From: Thuidium tamariscinum
Taxonomy: Eukaryota > Streptophyta > Bryopsida > Hypnales > Thuidiaceae
Reading direction: 5' to 3'
NCBI GenBank assembly: GCA_947034885.2
Contig: OX344751.2
Coordinates: forward strand, 22,878,001-22,942,000
Length of the DNA stretch: 64,000 bases
Shown here one piece after another: positions 1-11,470 of the stretch (positions within the stretch are counted from its first letter, which is position 1; the number at the start of each line of letters is the position of its first letter). Below the pieces are notes generated by a model. That model saw only the letters and a list, made by a program, of their open reading frames with translations, was not told the DNA's origin and ran no database searches. The position numbers and the translations under genes are program-made.

Positions 1-1359
1 TAGTAGATTGTGATGCTTGTGGAAGTTCTATGGGAAAATTTTGTGACCATGAGTACTTTGGAGATTAAACCTTCTACAATTTATTTCAAAATCCAAATGT
101 CCAATGCTAATAGAGTTGATTCAAAACAAAATTTGAAATTTTTTGCTAGACTTGTTGAATTAATTGTCAAATGTCTCACCATTTTTACCCAACCTAACAA
201 AGCGATTGTATATGACTTCCAGTTGGATTTTCACTTTATTTGCAAAGGAAGATTATAGTGAAAGATTGTGATTTATATGGTTGGATTTTGGAAACAAAAA
301 TGTTGATTTCTACTTAGACATTCATGTGAAAAAAATTAATCCCTAAACATTAAAAATATGAAAAATACATTTTCAATGACCTACTTCAATTTCTACAAAC
401 TAAGGAGCTTACTTTGTATATTGAGAATTTAGGCAAATTCTATTGAGTTCATAATTTGAAAGTTTTGCATGAATTTTTTAGAGTGAGTGGTAATTACTCT
501 CACCTACTTACAAAGCTTTGATTCAAGTCATTCCAATAAACATTGTAAAAATTAGAAGATTCATCAAGATTTCAATGTCAAACCATGTATCTATTAATAT
601 ATATTAACAAAATAATAATTTATTCAATTGTATAAATTGATACACATTCAAAAACATTTGAAACATTCAATTTGAAGTGAAAGTTACAATGAATTTTAGT
701 TTGCTAGCAAGTAGTGTAGAAAAACATATGAAAATCATTTTTTGAATTCAATTTTTAGAAATTTACCCATAAAAACAGCAAGAAAGGATATCTATTGTTT
801 ATTTGAACATTCCTCACAATTGGAATCAATGATTTTGAATTTCTTGTAAAATTGATTAGCTTTTTAGTTTTCAATTTCATCCAATATCACCTTCCACTTT
901 ATAATTTTCTTAAAAAATGAATGTAGAAGTTTTTTGGTTAAATTTTTTAGAATTTTTTTGGCCTACTTACTAATGAATATTGGCTAAATTGCACAAGTTC
1001 AACATACATGGGTTTTTATTAAAATTGTTGAAAGACAAGACCTCACCTTTACGAAGAGCTAGAAAATTCTACTTTTGAAATTTGGGCACACTGAGCTTGC
1101 AACTTGAGAGGATTTTTAATGTAAAAATTTTGGGTTGCACTTGAACAAGTGAAAGAAAGGATCTACTGCTTTGGTTTGGTTAGAGAAGAATTATGGACAA
1201 AAATTTTACCATTCCTTTCAGTACGCAAATTTTTGAAGCGATTTTGGGCCTCAAAACAGCGAAGTAGAAGTTATGACCTGAAGACGACGAGAAAAAAATG
1301 GTTGGAATTGAGTTTGCTTCATTCTTAAGAAGCGTGTTGCTGGTACCCTTTGAATTTTA
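1..1359. other. AT-rich intergenic DNA, no gene seen
   Basis: Low-complexity AT-rich sequence with frequent stops in all frames. The only open stretch (about 10-258, plus) has the Phe/Asn/Lys/Ile-rich composition of translated AT-rich DNA and matches no family I recognise. Confidence 0.6.
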
Positions 1360-1566
1360 TTGAGCCAATTTCAACAGATTATCAAGTGTGAAATATTAGT
1401 TGCAACAGATTCTGAGGCAGTGCAACACCATTTCATGAAACTACAAGATTCCATTGAAGAGAAGCTTGGATATCATCGATCAGAATTTAGCAAGAACAAA
1501 GAAATGAAAAATTCTGCGGATGAGAATGTGGTGGTTGATTTTGTGAGCACTGTGCGTGAAGTATAA
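1360..1566 (+). pseudogene. possible coding fragment, unrecognised
   Basis: An open frame of 68 codons that opens at a TTG, not an ATG. It has a more protein-like composition than the flanking DNA, with charged residues and a helical-looking middle containing KLQDSIEEKLGYHRSEF. It ends in a TAA and lies at the left edge of the GC-richer island holding the SAUR-like gene. I recognise no family, and it may be a decayed exon or chance. Confidence 0.2.
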
Positions 1567-2413
1567 AAAGATTTCGGGTTGTATGTGACATGAGAACGAA
1601 GCACGAAGGAAATGATCGAAGTAAAATTTCGGTATACCATATATTAAGTATGCTGCCTGTGTTGAAGACATCTTTCGGATATCACTCTTTGTCCGAGGCA
1701 AATGTAAACCAGCAACGGGGCTTAGCTCGACAATTGAATCTGTGCAGCTGCTATGCGCCAGATCCCAGCTTTTCGCACATGCTCACTGAGATTCACTCTG
1801 ACGCTCACGTTGCCGTCACATGCTCTGAACCTAGAGCAGGGGATGCATGTCTAATGGCTTCCTAATACTACAAAAACTTTTCTGTCAGCTAGAGAGACTG
1901 ACGACTATCATATGCGCTTTCCAGCAGCCGAATTGGCAATCCCGAAAGACTCACCGCTGTAATGCTAAGGCAGAAGGCAGTAGTGCTTGCCTGATTGTCC
2001 AGGATGTCGAGCGAGCTAAGCTCTATGGAGTGTACCTCCATCCACTGGAAATGAAGCCGGTTTGCGGACTCGGCCTTCAGTTGTCTCTGACGGTCAAGTT
2101 CCGCAAAGTCCAAGAGTACCAGGTGTAATCGTACTGTATATGCAAGTGTACATGCGTAAGTAGTGCAAGCTTCATGATGCTGAAGCTTCGCATTGTAGGT
2201 ATTTACATTACTGCCCCTCATGCGTAAATCAAAGTGTAAATAAACCACCGCATGTTCTGCTGAATTCTGGCACGGGAGCATGCACTTCCAGGTTGTCATC
2301 TGCAGCGTAGATGAGACTGACTCAGCGATTCGCAATGGGGCTTCTTGTAAGTATGGAGTTCACCGAACCTGTTCGCAGGTTCAGAGTGACGCTGCTACGT
2401 TTTCAAAAGCTCA
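1567..2413. other. GC-richer DNA downstream of the SAUR-like gene
   Basis: This stretch lies 3' of the minus-strand SAUR-like gene and has a balanced base composition, unlike the AT-rich DNA further left. Short open frames occur on both strands (for example minus 1889-2335) but none shows a recognisable motif. It may contain the 3' UTR of the SAUR-like gene; I could not place a polyadenylation signal with confidence. Confidence 0.4.
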
Positions 2414-3055
2414 TCATTCGTAAAACTCCATGAGCTCTTCAATATTAAGTTGCCGAATAGCTGGATCGTCGTTGTTCAGTAACCACAGGATGTGTTCGAA
2501 AAGAATCACGTCGCAATCTAAGCGAACATGCCTCTCGGCACCAGCGTGACTTCTCCTATTGCGCACAACGACATTCTCCTTCTCCTCCCACAACGCGTCC
2601 TGAGACGACGAGCTCGAGGGTGAAGACAACGCCCTGTTTGTCCTCGCCAGCAAGCACTCGAGGAGACGGTGCTCTAACATCTGCGGCTCCACCTTGAAGA
2701 GCTGGCGCTCCTTGCCCACCACAAGAGTGACCATGCTCTTCCGCCGCTTGCCAAATGCTACGCACCCGACAGTACTACGATTGCTAGAATCGTTGAGCGG
2801 GCTGTCGCCACGGCTTTTGCTAGCTGCTTGCTGGTGCTTCCTCTTCGCAAGAACTGGAGATGAGGGAGGGGCACGATCACCATTGCTACTTCTTCGCATT
2901 CTCTTCGCCAATAGAGGAGTGGAGGAAGGGACGTAAATGTCTTCCTTATCACTCTCTAGCGCTGTGAAATTCCTCTTCGGCGTTCGGATGCAGTCCAGCC
3001 TGCGCAAGACTCGACGCATCGCCATACCTTTTATTCCGAAGTAATGTCTGTCCAT
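2414..3055 (-). CDS. SAUR-like (auxin-responsive) protein
   Basis: Open frame of 213 aa, intact to its stop. The N-terminal half (about residues 15-105) is basic and Ser/Arg-rich and looks disordered. The C-terminal half starts with a strand-like VTLVVGKERQLFKVEP, then MLEHRLLECLL, a Ser-rich and acidic insert, and a final block with LDCDVILFEHILWLLNNDDP and EELMEFYE. That order (a beta strand with a gly-lys-glu turn, a hydrophobic helix, a Cys-Asp strand, then FEHILWLL) fits the plant SAUR-like family, whose members act in auxin-regulated growth. The insert makes it longer than a typical SAUR of about 100 aa. I chose the ATG at 3055 because the sequence just upstream on this strand, TTGTTTTTGCAG ending at 3062, looks like a 3' splice site, so the frame extension to 3073 is probably intron. 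Family assignment is by pattern recognition only; a different plant-specific small family is possible. Confidence 0.5.
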   Translation of the reverse strand: MDRHYFGIKGMAMRRVLRRLDCIRTPKRNFTALESDKEDIYVPSSTPLLAKRMRRSSNGDRAPPSSPVLAKRKHQQAASKSRGDSPLNDSSNRSTVGCVAFGKRRKSMVTLVVGKERQLFKVEPQMLEHRLLECLLARTNRALSSPSSSSSQDALWEEKENVVVRNRRSHAGAERHVRLDCDVILFEHILWLLNNDDPAIRQLNIEELMEFYE

Positions 3056-3177
3056 TCTGCTCTGCAAAAACAATTCAGATTGCTCCTCAATTCCAATAAT
3101 TTCACGAGTGTTAATTCAATTTCAGGCTAATCAACCGAGACACGTTGGAAGCACAGATCGGAATATCTACCTACAGA

Positions 3178-3330
3178 ATGGACCCAAACCTAACAACCCT
3201 CTTTCCTTCTGAATATGAGGAGACCAATTTCGACGATCTCTTGAGGTCAGATTTCGGAAATATGCACTATTCTCGTTTCCCAGTTTCTGAATCAGCAACT
3301 TGGACGATTTAAACGATTTTCAATCTCTGC
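3178..3330 (+). CDS. possible 5' exons of an unidentified gene (partial)
   Basis: An ATG at 3178 follows a splice-acceptor-like CTACCTACAG and opens a 23-codon acidic peptide (MDPNLTTLFPSEYEETNFDD). The frame reaches a donor-like GAG/GTCAGA at 3245/3246. A second candidate exon, 3296-3330, follows an acceptor-like CTGAATCAG and joins in phase, giving an acidic NLDDLNDFQSL, then meets GTGAGT at 3331. The intron would be only 50 bp, which is short. I could not find the following exon with confidence. The acidic Asp/Leu-rich start would suit a transcription-factor N-terminus, but that is a guess. It lies divergent to the SAUR-like gene. Confidence 0.25.
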
Positions 3331-6300
3331 GTGAGTACTTACAGCTGAAGAACAGAGTCCAGTTATGGGGAAAAAATAACATAAATAGCAGTGCAAGTCC
3401 ATCAGAAACGCAATCAAGTAAATAGTGGCATCGGGTATAATCAGTTTCTAGGAAGTCAGCTCCACGCACACCTAAACCACATTGTTTCACAGGAAGCTCG
3501 CTGAGACAACGAATCTAAGCTAAATGCTGTTCAGATGATGGACTAGAAGAAAGTGGGGACTAAGATTCCAGACAGTGTTTCACGATGCGTTGGTAACGGG
3601 GGACGAAACAGTCGAATCACGTTCAGATTAAGAGCCCCTCATCACTTTATGATCAGATTCGGAACACATACAGAGAGCTTTGCAGCATGTCCCGACATTG
3701 CAAACGAAGAATGAAAAATGAATGCTAATAGCTAAGCATTCACTTTACTCTGCATACCATCTCTGAGCTAATAACAGGCAGATTTGCAGACATTCCTCTC
3801 GCAAACCTTTCCACAGAGTGAGAGGTCAGTCCAGTGAGCATACCTCTCAACTTCTTCAAGCGCAATGCAACACCCAGTTCAGATTCCGTCCACAGGAGTA
3901 AAAGGCATGACAAATCAAGCGTTGAAGATCACGAACGAGCAATGGAATTCGATGTTGGGGGGAGAATGCTTCGGCAGTAATGCTGAGCAAAGGCCCATCA
4001 TAAGAAAGGTCGCACAGAAGTGCCGTTGCCGAAGTTTCAGAACGGTATGCTTCGTTCGTCGGAATGCGGACGAAACGGCGACTTTTATGACGACACAACG
4101 GACACGACCGCGTTCCCAATAGGTTGGGAACGCGAATGGCCGTTGGTTGCCGTGCTCGTGTGACGGACTAACGGCTCTCCTTTGGGGCCTGTTCGTCGTG
4201 GACTATTCCGCGTGGCAGTCTCTCATTGGTCCAGACACCATGTTGGAGGTCCGTTAAACGACCTCTATTCAGGTACTGAATTATTGAAGGATCTGTCTGC
4301 CCGAGGTAGAAACAGCTAAAAGTCAAATATCAGGTGACCAAATTTTTTATGAGATTATTAGCAAAATACAACCACATAACATTCAGTAGCATTGGTTGGC
4401 ATTACCTTTAGAGGGTGTGGAATATTCAACCCCCCAACAGTGTTTCATCAATGTTTCATCAATAACTACTAAAGGAAGTGGACAGGTGGAAGATGGAGAG
4501 GTTGCTGGGGTGTGGAATATGCTACCCCCTTCACTGTAGAGGAAGGCAGTGCCACAACATGCTACTAAATGTTATGCAGTGAACGGGGAGTTTATACGGT
4601 GACCTAGTTTTTTGCTGTTCTTTTTACATGTTATTCAGTAGTTCACCATTGTCATTCGGTAATTCACCATTGTTATTTGGTTCTTGCCTAAGCTTAGTCA
4701 TTTAATTCAGTAGAAAACCTTATTTTTTTTTAGTATTCTAGTCATTTTCTTTAAGTTTGCAAAAGCATGTGTTATAAAAAATACACAAATAGAATATAAT
4801 TTACAATTTAAATACTAAATTCAAGGCAATTTTTTATACATTACCACACCTGGATGGCAAGTTTAGTATAAATTTATTAAGAAAAAGGACTGAATTTTTG
4901 GGGCTAATTCTAGGACCACATAGCCAAATTTGCAAGTAAATGAAAATATAATGCACTATTAATTCCAAAAAAATTCAATTACAATCCATTAAGCTAAAGA
5001 CAAATCTACCATTTGACCATTTACTATTAAGAGATTTTTTGATGGCAAATTGAAGGAGTTCCTTCATTGAAAATAAATAGTAGAGAAAACTTTTTTTAAA
5101 TGACTTTCATTGTTTGTCATTAATTCTTAGAAGATATGGACAATTTGAAGATGAGAGATTGACCACTCATTGTCAGAAATATAGGAATTGTGCTAAAAGG
5201 GTGATTACAAGAAAGGGCTATCCTTTTTGGTGTCACAATGGAGTGACTTTTGTACCATTGCTTATAACTTTTGGGGTATTAATCCAATGTACTTGAAATT
5301 TTTATTGAAGATGGCCAACTTGATAGTAAAGAAATCCTTATTTTTCAGAAATTTCCAAAAATCATTTTCTAATTAAATTTTAATTTACCTAATTTGTCAC
5401 ACTTTGCAATTTAGGGTTTTTTAGTACTGTGGAGTATCCAAAATTAATGATATAGACTTGAAATTTGTGTGGTCTATTTATACACTAAAGATTTATGAGT
5501 TGACCAAACATATTCTTAAGAAACATTATTTTATGTCCTCTACATTGATGCAAATAGGGGCCCCTTATGCATACAATTATGAACATCGAAAATGGTTTCA
5601 AAATAATTATTTTTGTGAAATCTCATCATCATCAATCCTTCCCAAATTTAAATCTTTTAGTTTTTCTTAAAATTTATTTTCCTATTTTTTACAAATTAAA
5701 ATGTGAAAGTACCCTTTTTTCTAAGAATTTGCACTTTTCTAGTTCACCTAGTTAGAAAATTTTCCTACACTTTTTCTTCATAGGGTACCTTTTTCTTAAA
5801 GGTATATGCACTAAACATATTTTTCACATTTTTTAAAAATTATTTTTCTAATTAAACAGTACTCCCAAAGGAAAAACACAAACGAGACAAAAAGTGAGAG
5901 GCCTTTCTTGCAACTACCCAAAAGTAGAATTCTAGATGTCATTTTAATATAGTAGAATATATATATACGAATCAAGCTAAGTTTTATCTCCAAAAATTTG
6001 TTTGAGGATTTGAAACTCTAATTACAAGCTATGGGCAATTTTGAAAGAAGAGTTTGAAGGGACAATTTTTTGACATTTTCAAAGACACATTCTGATTTTT
6101 ATCCATAACTTTTAGTTGAAGTCTTAAAACCTCAAACGGATTTTTGGAAATAAAACTTAGCTTAATTCACCAACTTTTTTTTGTTTCAAAGATTTTTGAA
6201 AAAAATTATTCTACTATGTTAAAATGAGGTCTGAAATTTTACTTTAAACACAATTCTTGCTTTTTACTTAACTATGAGTGATTGAGCTTCTCTTAATACT

Positions 6301-6919
6301 ACTTTACATGTCCCACATGGGTTGTTTTACCTCCTACCACCCACTTGTATAAAGAGCTTGTCTTTTCCTTCATATTCATTCCACAATAAAGGCCTAAGCA
6401 TCTATGTGATACTATTGATAGATATTTACTTCTTTTAAAGTTTAAGTTAGATGCATTCTTGGGGTTCCCAACTAAGAATCGGTTGGTGCATTTACAGGCA
6501 GTTAAAATCCGCTTCTACTAAATGTGGGACGGATGAAAAGCCGTCATTTCACTTTCCTATACAGTTCATTTTCTATACTCTTAGTTTTTCATTCGGTTAT
6601 ATAACCTAAAATGCTAAAATTAAATTGGTAATTTAGGAATTTCATTCGGCTAATTTATTATCAGCCACTAGATCTCCCTGTACATTGATTCAAAGTCAAA
6701 ACAAAAAAGTTGTGGTCAAAAAACAAATTAGCACATGTCGTGTGACGCAAAATAGTACAAGTGTTTCTTGCATTCACCCTTGTTCAAAAAACAACAAGTG
6801 TAATCATCTGTAACATTTATTAGTTGAGCAAGTCTTTTTTTTGTATTACTAAATACTACTTGCACAAATCATATTAGATATTGATGTGATAGGATTCAAG
6901 CACTTGATTTCTCGCATGT
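3331..6919. other. intergenic DNA, no gene seen
   Basis: From 3331 to about 4280 the DNA is GC-balanced and could hold upstream sequence or missing exons of the divergent genes; overlapping open frames at 3856-4122 on both strands show no motif. From 4280 to 6919 it is AT-rich with no supportable gene or RNA. Confidence 0.5.
4109..4134. repeat. perfect inverted repeat, 10-bp arms
   Basis: CGCGTTCCCA at 4109-4118 and TGGGAACGCG at 4125-4134 form a perfect 10-bp palindrome with a 6-nt spacer. It lies about 1.05 kb upstream of the SAUR-like gene in CpG-containing DNA. It could be a protein-binding palindrome or a hairpin; its function is unknown. Confidence 0.6.
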
Positions 6920-7411
6920 TACATGTTGGGAGATTTTGAATAAGTCTTTTGAACTTGAAATTTGAAACATATGTTATCAATATAGAGATGATCTTATACG
7001 AAAATTTTATAGTAAAAAGACAATTTTTTAGCCCTTGAAAGAGTGTCAAAGTTGGCAATTGTGAAAATTTTCTCAAAACTACACAATCATGTAAGTTGGT
7101 AGATTTTGAATATCTTTTTTTCAATAATCTTTTGACCTTGAAAATTTTCACATATATTAAAAACACAGTTTATTTCATGCCAAAATCTTATGGCAAAAAG
7201 AAACAATTCAATCCTTGGGAGGGTGTCAAAGTTGAAAGTAGTGAAATTTTTTTCACAGCAACATATGTTAGTAGATTTTCAATCTTTTTTTTTGTATAAG
7301 TCACCAAATTTTCATCTCTCAAGAGGTTGTCAAAGTTGGTAGCACTAAAACTTCTTTCACTGCAAATTCAAAAACACCATTTTGATTGGTACCCTAGTGT
7401 ACAATATAAAG
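6920..7411. mobile_element. decayed half-copy of the Mutator-like foldback element
   Basis: This segment repeats the unit found in the foldback element at 44290-45699: alternating blocks of 'gagattttgaatatctt', 'aaatttgaaacatatgt', 'agcccttgaaagagtgtc' and 'gttggcaattgtgaaaat', then the terminal GATTGGTACCCTAGTGTAC at about 7385-7411. Only one arm is present and it has drifted (terminal CCCTAGTGTAC against CCCCACTGTAC), so it is an old, truncated relative. Confidence 0.7.
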
Positions 7412-7654
7412 TTTGCTCATAATTAGATCACTTAGTGCAATTGGACGAGGCAAACCCTACCAAAATATCGACTTTCAACTTCCCACTTTCTCATGGGTAG
7501 AAATTGACATGTTTATATCCTTCAAATAATTAAATAAAATAATTATATGCTTCAAGAATGAGATAATTATCTTTGGGCCTCTACAAGGCCGTTTGATTGT
7601 TGGTCCCAAGTCAAATGGCCCTACAGAGACTCCCAATTTTTTCTAATGTTCTAG

Positions 7655-8598
7655 CCCCTAAAGGACTAAATTGCATTTTTGGCAACATAGTGATTTTGGC
7701 TCACTACGGATGGAGTTTGTTTTTTGTTTTTGTTTTAAATTTTCACCAAGCATGCATCTAAGGAGTATCTTTAAGGCCCAACAATTTTCATAACTTTTGA
7801 CTACATGATTAAAAAGTTATTGCATGATATGTGATTTCCTTCGTTTGGCGGGTAGTCCGGGCAGTTCAAAAAACGTCTTCAATAATCACTTTTTTTAAAA
7901 ATACAAATTTGAAACTAGTTCTCTAGATTTATATAGACATGGGAAGCTTTTACTCATATCATTTGGATTAATGATATGAAAGTTATGAGGAGTTTTAGTT
8001 TGTGGATAGTTTGTAGGAAGTTATAGAATGTCTAGTCTAAAATAAACTTTGAAGTCCTTTATTTAATTCAATTTTTAATATTTTTGAAAAACAAAACAAA
8101 ACATTGGGTGTAGATTGTTTATTACAACATTACAACCGTTGGGATTGGCATTTTTCAATTCAATAAATAAATTGTTAACAATTTAATATTTTGAATCGTT
8201 TTCTACTTCTTTCTACTTACTATTCTTTTTGTACATGTTGTACAATTCCAAATGATTTGAAAAAATTTAAGCATGTAAACAACTTGACTTGAAGAATGAA
8301 TCTAAAGAGTTACAACCATTTTGGACATTTTTTCATACAAATGCAACCTTCTGAAGTATAGCTGCCTGGATTTTCGCAATAGTAAAAAAGGATTTTTGTA
8401 ACTTCAAATACCAATATCTTGCAATCTACATGGTGTAAATTTCTGAAAAAATTTCTGCATGTTTTCAAAGTAGTGCACTAAAAGATCCTCTGGTTATATT
8501 ATTCCAAAAATGTTTTTTTTTCAAAAATTTGGTACTTGTCCTAGAAATGACAGTTTTGGAGTGGTTTTGGTGAAAACATAGTCAAAAACCTTTAGGGG
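7655..8598. mobile_element. non-autonomous piggyBac-type element flanked by CTAG
   Basis: The left end CCCCTAAAGG and right end CCTTTAGGGG are inverted, and the 944-bp segment is bordered on both sides by CTAG (7651-7654 and 8599-8602). The CCCCTAAAGG terminus is shared with TTAA-flanked elements in this window and resembles the ends of the large piggyBac element, so I infer the same mobilising family. No coding capacity is visible. Partial inverted relatives lie at 14110-14585 and 26246-26810. Confidence 0.7.
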
Positions 8599-8815
8599 CT
8601 AGTGTCCATAAATCTTTGACCTCCCTACACAATTGCAATGATAAACCAAAATCATCCTTTCAAATGGTGAAATAATGAAGGAACCTTTGCCCATGCATCT
8701 TGAATCACATAGGTGGATTCTCGGAAGTTGTCAAACTGTGACTATTCAACTGCCAATTCCACCTCCTTCAACTCTAATTGGACTCCCTATAAGGTAGAAG
8801 GCTCTTAAATGGAGC

Positions 8816-8932
8816 GGGTTTTTAAATGGTGCCCTACCTTATATGTACAATATTTGTACATGTTGCTTTTTCATAGCCTTCAGTAGTGTACCAACAATGT
8901 ATATTTTAGCTAGGGCACCATTTTTAGAGCCC
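8816..8932. repeat. short hairpin MITE-like sequence
   Basis: GGGTTTTTAAATGGTGCCCTA on the left and TAGGGCACCATTTTTAGAGCCC on the right are imperfect inverted repeats about 75 bp apart. The 117-bp segment would form a hairpin. No clear target duplication is visible, so the element class is undetermined. Confidence 0.5.
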
Positions 8933-9036
8933 TATGCCCTTTCAACTTCAAAATTTGGTAACTAATTCCACAAAGCTCAGAAAAATATGGAATGACTTGG
9001 GTTAAATGTCAATTCTACTTGTTTTTCAATGAAAAT

Positions 9037-9357
9037 TTACTGAAAAATATTTCTAGAGGTTTTACCTCCCTGAAATTTTGTTTCAGCCCTTAGATGGTCC
9101 ATTATAGGACCTCTTACCTTACCCCCAAGACAGCGAGCGCAGTTGGCCCCCAACATGGAGGTCCAAATTCCAAATTGGGAGGAGGCCATTTGGGGGTATA
9201 CTGTACAGTACATATATACCTTAGCTGGGATACTGCATTGCACGAGGCAGATTGAAGTATCAGTGATGAGGATTGCAACCATTTCATATCCCACACGTAC
9301 TCCACTACCGCAGTGCTCAATCTTTCCTCTTGAAGCAATTAACCCCTCGAGACCCGT
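9037..9357. other. short GC-balanced stretch, no recognised gene
   Basis: Open frames exist on both strands here (114 aa minus and 80 aa plus), but they overlap each other, lack recognisable motifs and end at the neighbouring MITE. I treat the segment as non-coding or as remnant transposon sequence. Confidence 0.4.
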
Positions 9358-9360
9358 GGG

Positions 9361-9626
9361 TAGATACACCAAAAATGGCACCTGACCTTAAAGCGCCATC
9401 TACAATGTGTATACATTTCCAAAATCAATCATGTACCCAGAGTGTAGATGGTGCTTTCAGAAATAGACTTTGACCGTTAATAACTTTTGCATACAGTACC
9501 TAAATCCTACGTTCTTTGGTGCCTTGGAACATGCTTTCACTCATCAACAAGACTGTATAAAAATCTGAATAGCATGATAACAGGAACTAGGCACAGTATG
9601 AATAAGTGGCGCTTTTGGGTGTACCC
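9361..9626. mobile_element. MITE of the GGTACACCC family, copy 1
   Basis: The right end GGCGCTTTTGGGTGTACC (about 9608-9625) and a degenerate left end (GATACACCAAAAATGGCACC) bound about 266 bp. The interior is inverted relative to the copy at 10123-10386, sharing blocks such as GCGCCATCTAC, GCATACAGTACC and GGAACTAGGCACAGTATG. Short TIRs and apparent TA flanks in copy 2 suggest a Tc1/mariner-type non-autonomous element. Confidence 0.7.
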
Positions 9627-10122
9627 ATTTTAAGTGAAGTTGAAATTAAATGAAAGAAAGATGGCAATCAAAAACCTCGAGATGTCACTACTAAGGTAGC
9701 CAACCTATTTCCAATCACTTAAGCAATTACACATAGTTGGAGTGCATTTTTTATTGCAAAATTTTTCCCATGTATAGAAATAGAGTTTGGAAGTATAGCA
9801 TATTTTTCTAGAATTTTATTACACAAAACATAATTACTATGAATTTTTTAGTAGAAGATTCTTCTTGACCTAGAATGGTAATATAGACCTTACAATTTCT
9901 GACCATAGGCTAATTGCAAAATTCACCAAGGGTTGATTGCATTAATGAGAGCCTTACAACCAATCCTAATGTGCCACAATTGCTTTGGGAGATGCACCAC
10001 AATTTCACGAAAAGGAAGTAGCATATAGATTGAAAATAGGTAGGTGATTGAAAATGGGTTGGCTACCTTAACGCAATTTCCATTGAGCACGAGCATACTC
10101 AATTTGGAACCTATATAAAGTA
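9627..10122. other. DNA between two MITE copies, no gene seen
   Basis: AT-rich. It contains a short inverted similarity, AAGGTAGCCAACCTATTTCC near 9694-9713 against its complement near 10050-10070, so the two neighbouring MITEs may lie in a larger, older inverted arrangement. No coding potential is seen. Confidence 0.4.
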
Positions 10123-10386
10123 GGTACACCCAAAAGCGCCACTTATTCATACTGTGCCTAGTTCCTGTTATTAGTTAGTTCAAATTTTTATGCAGTCTTG
10201 TTGGCAAGTGAAAGCATGTTCCAACGCACCAAAGAACGCAGGATTTGGATACCGTATGCAAAAGTTACTAAGGGTCAAAGTCTGTTTTTGAAAGTGCCAT
10301 CTACAGCCTCTGAACATGACTGATTTTGAAAATGTATGTGCACTGTAGATGGCGCTTTTAGGAACAGGGCGCTTTTGGGTGTACCT
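10123..10386. mobile_element. MITE of the GGTACACCC family, copy 2
   Basis: Intact 18-bp terminal inverted repeats, GGTACACCCAAAAGCGCC and its complement, bound 264 bp. TA lies on both sides (TA|GGTACACC ... GGTGTACC|TA), which fits a Tc1/mariner-type target duplication. No coding capacity. Copy 3 at 27910 is cut off. Confidence 0.8.
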
Positions 10387-10740
10387 ACCTTAGAAGTGAC
10401 AACCAAATTCAAGCTTGGCTTCAATGCACTTCTGCTGGGCTCTGCTTCCCAGCCACATGGCATGTTTCTTGCTCGGTCTCGTGGGCTACTTTCACCATCT
10501 GTACGTGATTCAAGACAATGCAAATCATAGACAATTTAAAAGTTTGTATCGATATATACTCCTATTCACAAGCTACTGCTACTGAAGCTTTTAGCTGGAA
10601 TACTTTTTAAAATGGGAGGATATGGAATAATTCAAATTAATATGGAATTATTACGTACCTCGTGCTCATTCCATTTTTGCACCGTGGATCATAATAATAG
10701 GAGCAATTCAAATTGTTTATGCATCACTTACTTCTTTTAG

Positions 10741-11470
10741 CCCCTTAACGCCTAAGGCGCCATTTTTTGGCGTTTGGATGACTGCAGAGGAGCAGAAGAA
10801 GAGCGGAACATTAGTTTTTTCATTCACTTTTTTTTTATTGACCTTTCATGTTGAGTTGTAAAGAGTCTCCAATTGAGTTTTTAGTCTAACTACTATTTGT
10901 TTTCATGTAGTTGAGAAGTAATTAGAAAAAACGGATGGCAAAATTTGCCATTTTAGTGTATTTTGAGAAATTGACTGAATCTGAAATTTCTCCTTGAAAA
11001 TGACATTTTTTGAATTTGAGCCCAACTAATGAAATGAAGGTCCTCTACTCTAATTTTTACTCCAGTTGAAATTTTGGAAAAAAATCCTAAAATTGAATAT
11101 TTTATTGCATTTTGAACTTTGGCTGCAATTTTAATGTCCATTGCATCCTATTTATAAAAGTACACGAAAATATAGTTTCCATCATGATGTTAGTCACTAT
11201 AATTTACACACACTGTGAAATTTTCAGATTTTTTGAGATAATTTTCTATTTGATATGATTTTTTCTTCAATTTTTCTTCAAAAATTCACATAAAAATAAA
11301 TTTTTCTCAAAAAAATCTAATTTTTTTGTGGGATATAGAAGACGTGTACTTTCATCTCTGAAAAATAAAATAAAAAATTTTCAGACATATCTGCTTCCAA
11401 AACGGTAACAAACTAAGTGACAAGCAGAGAGGCTTCAGACCAGTGGTAATATAGGTCCGTCCTTTAAGGG
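10741..11470. mobile_element. non-autonomous piggyBac-type element flanked by TTAG
   Basis: The ends are CCCCTTAACGCCTAAGG on the left and GTCCTTTAAGGG on the right, with TTAG on both sides (10737-10740 and 11471-11474). It is an inverted relative of the TTAA-flanked element at 12806-13530, matching across most of its 730 bp (for example the AACTAATGAAATGAAGGTCC block against GGACCTCCATTTCATTAGTT). No coding capacity. Confidence 0.75.
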
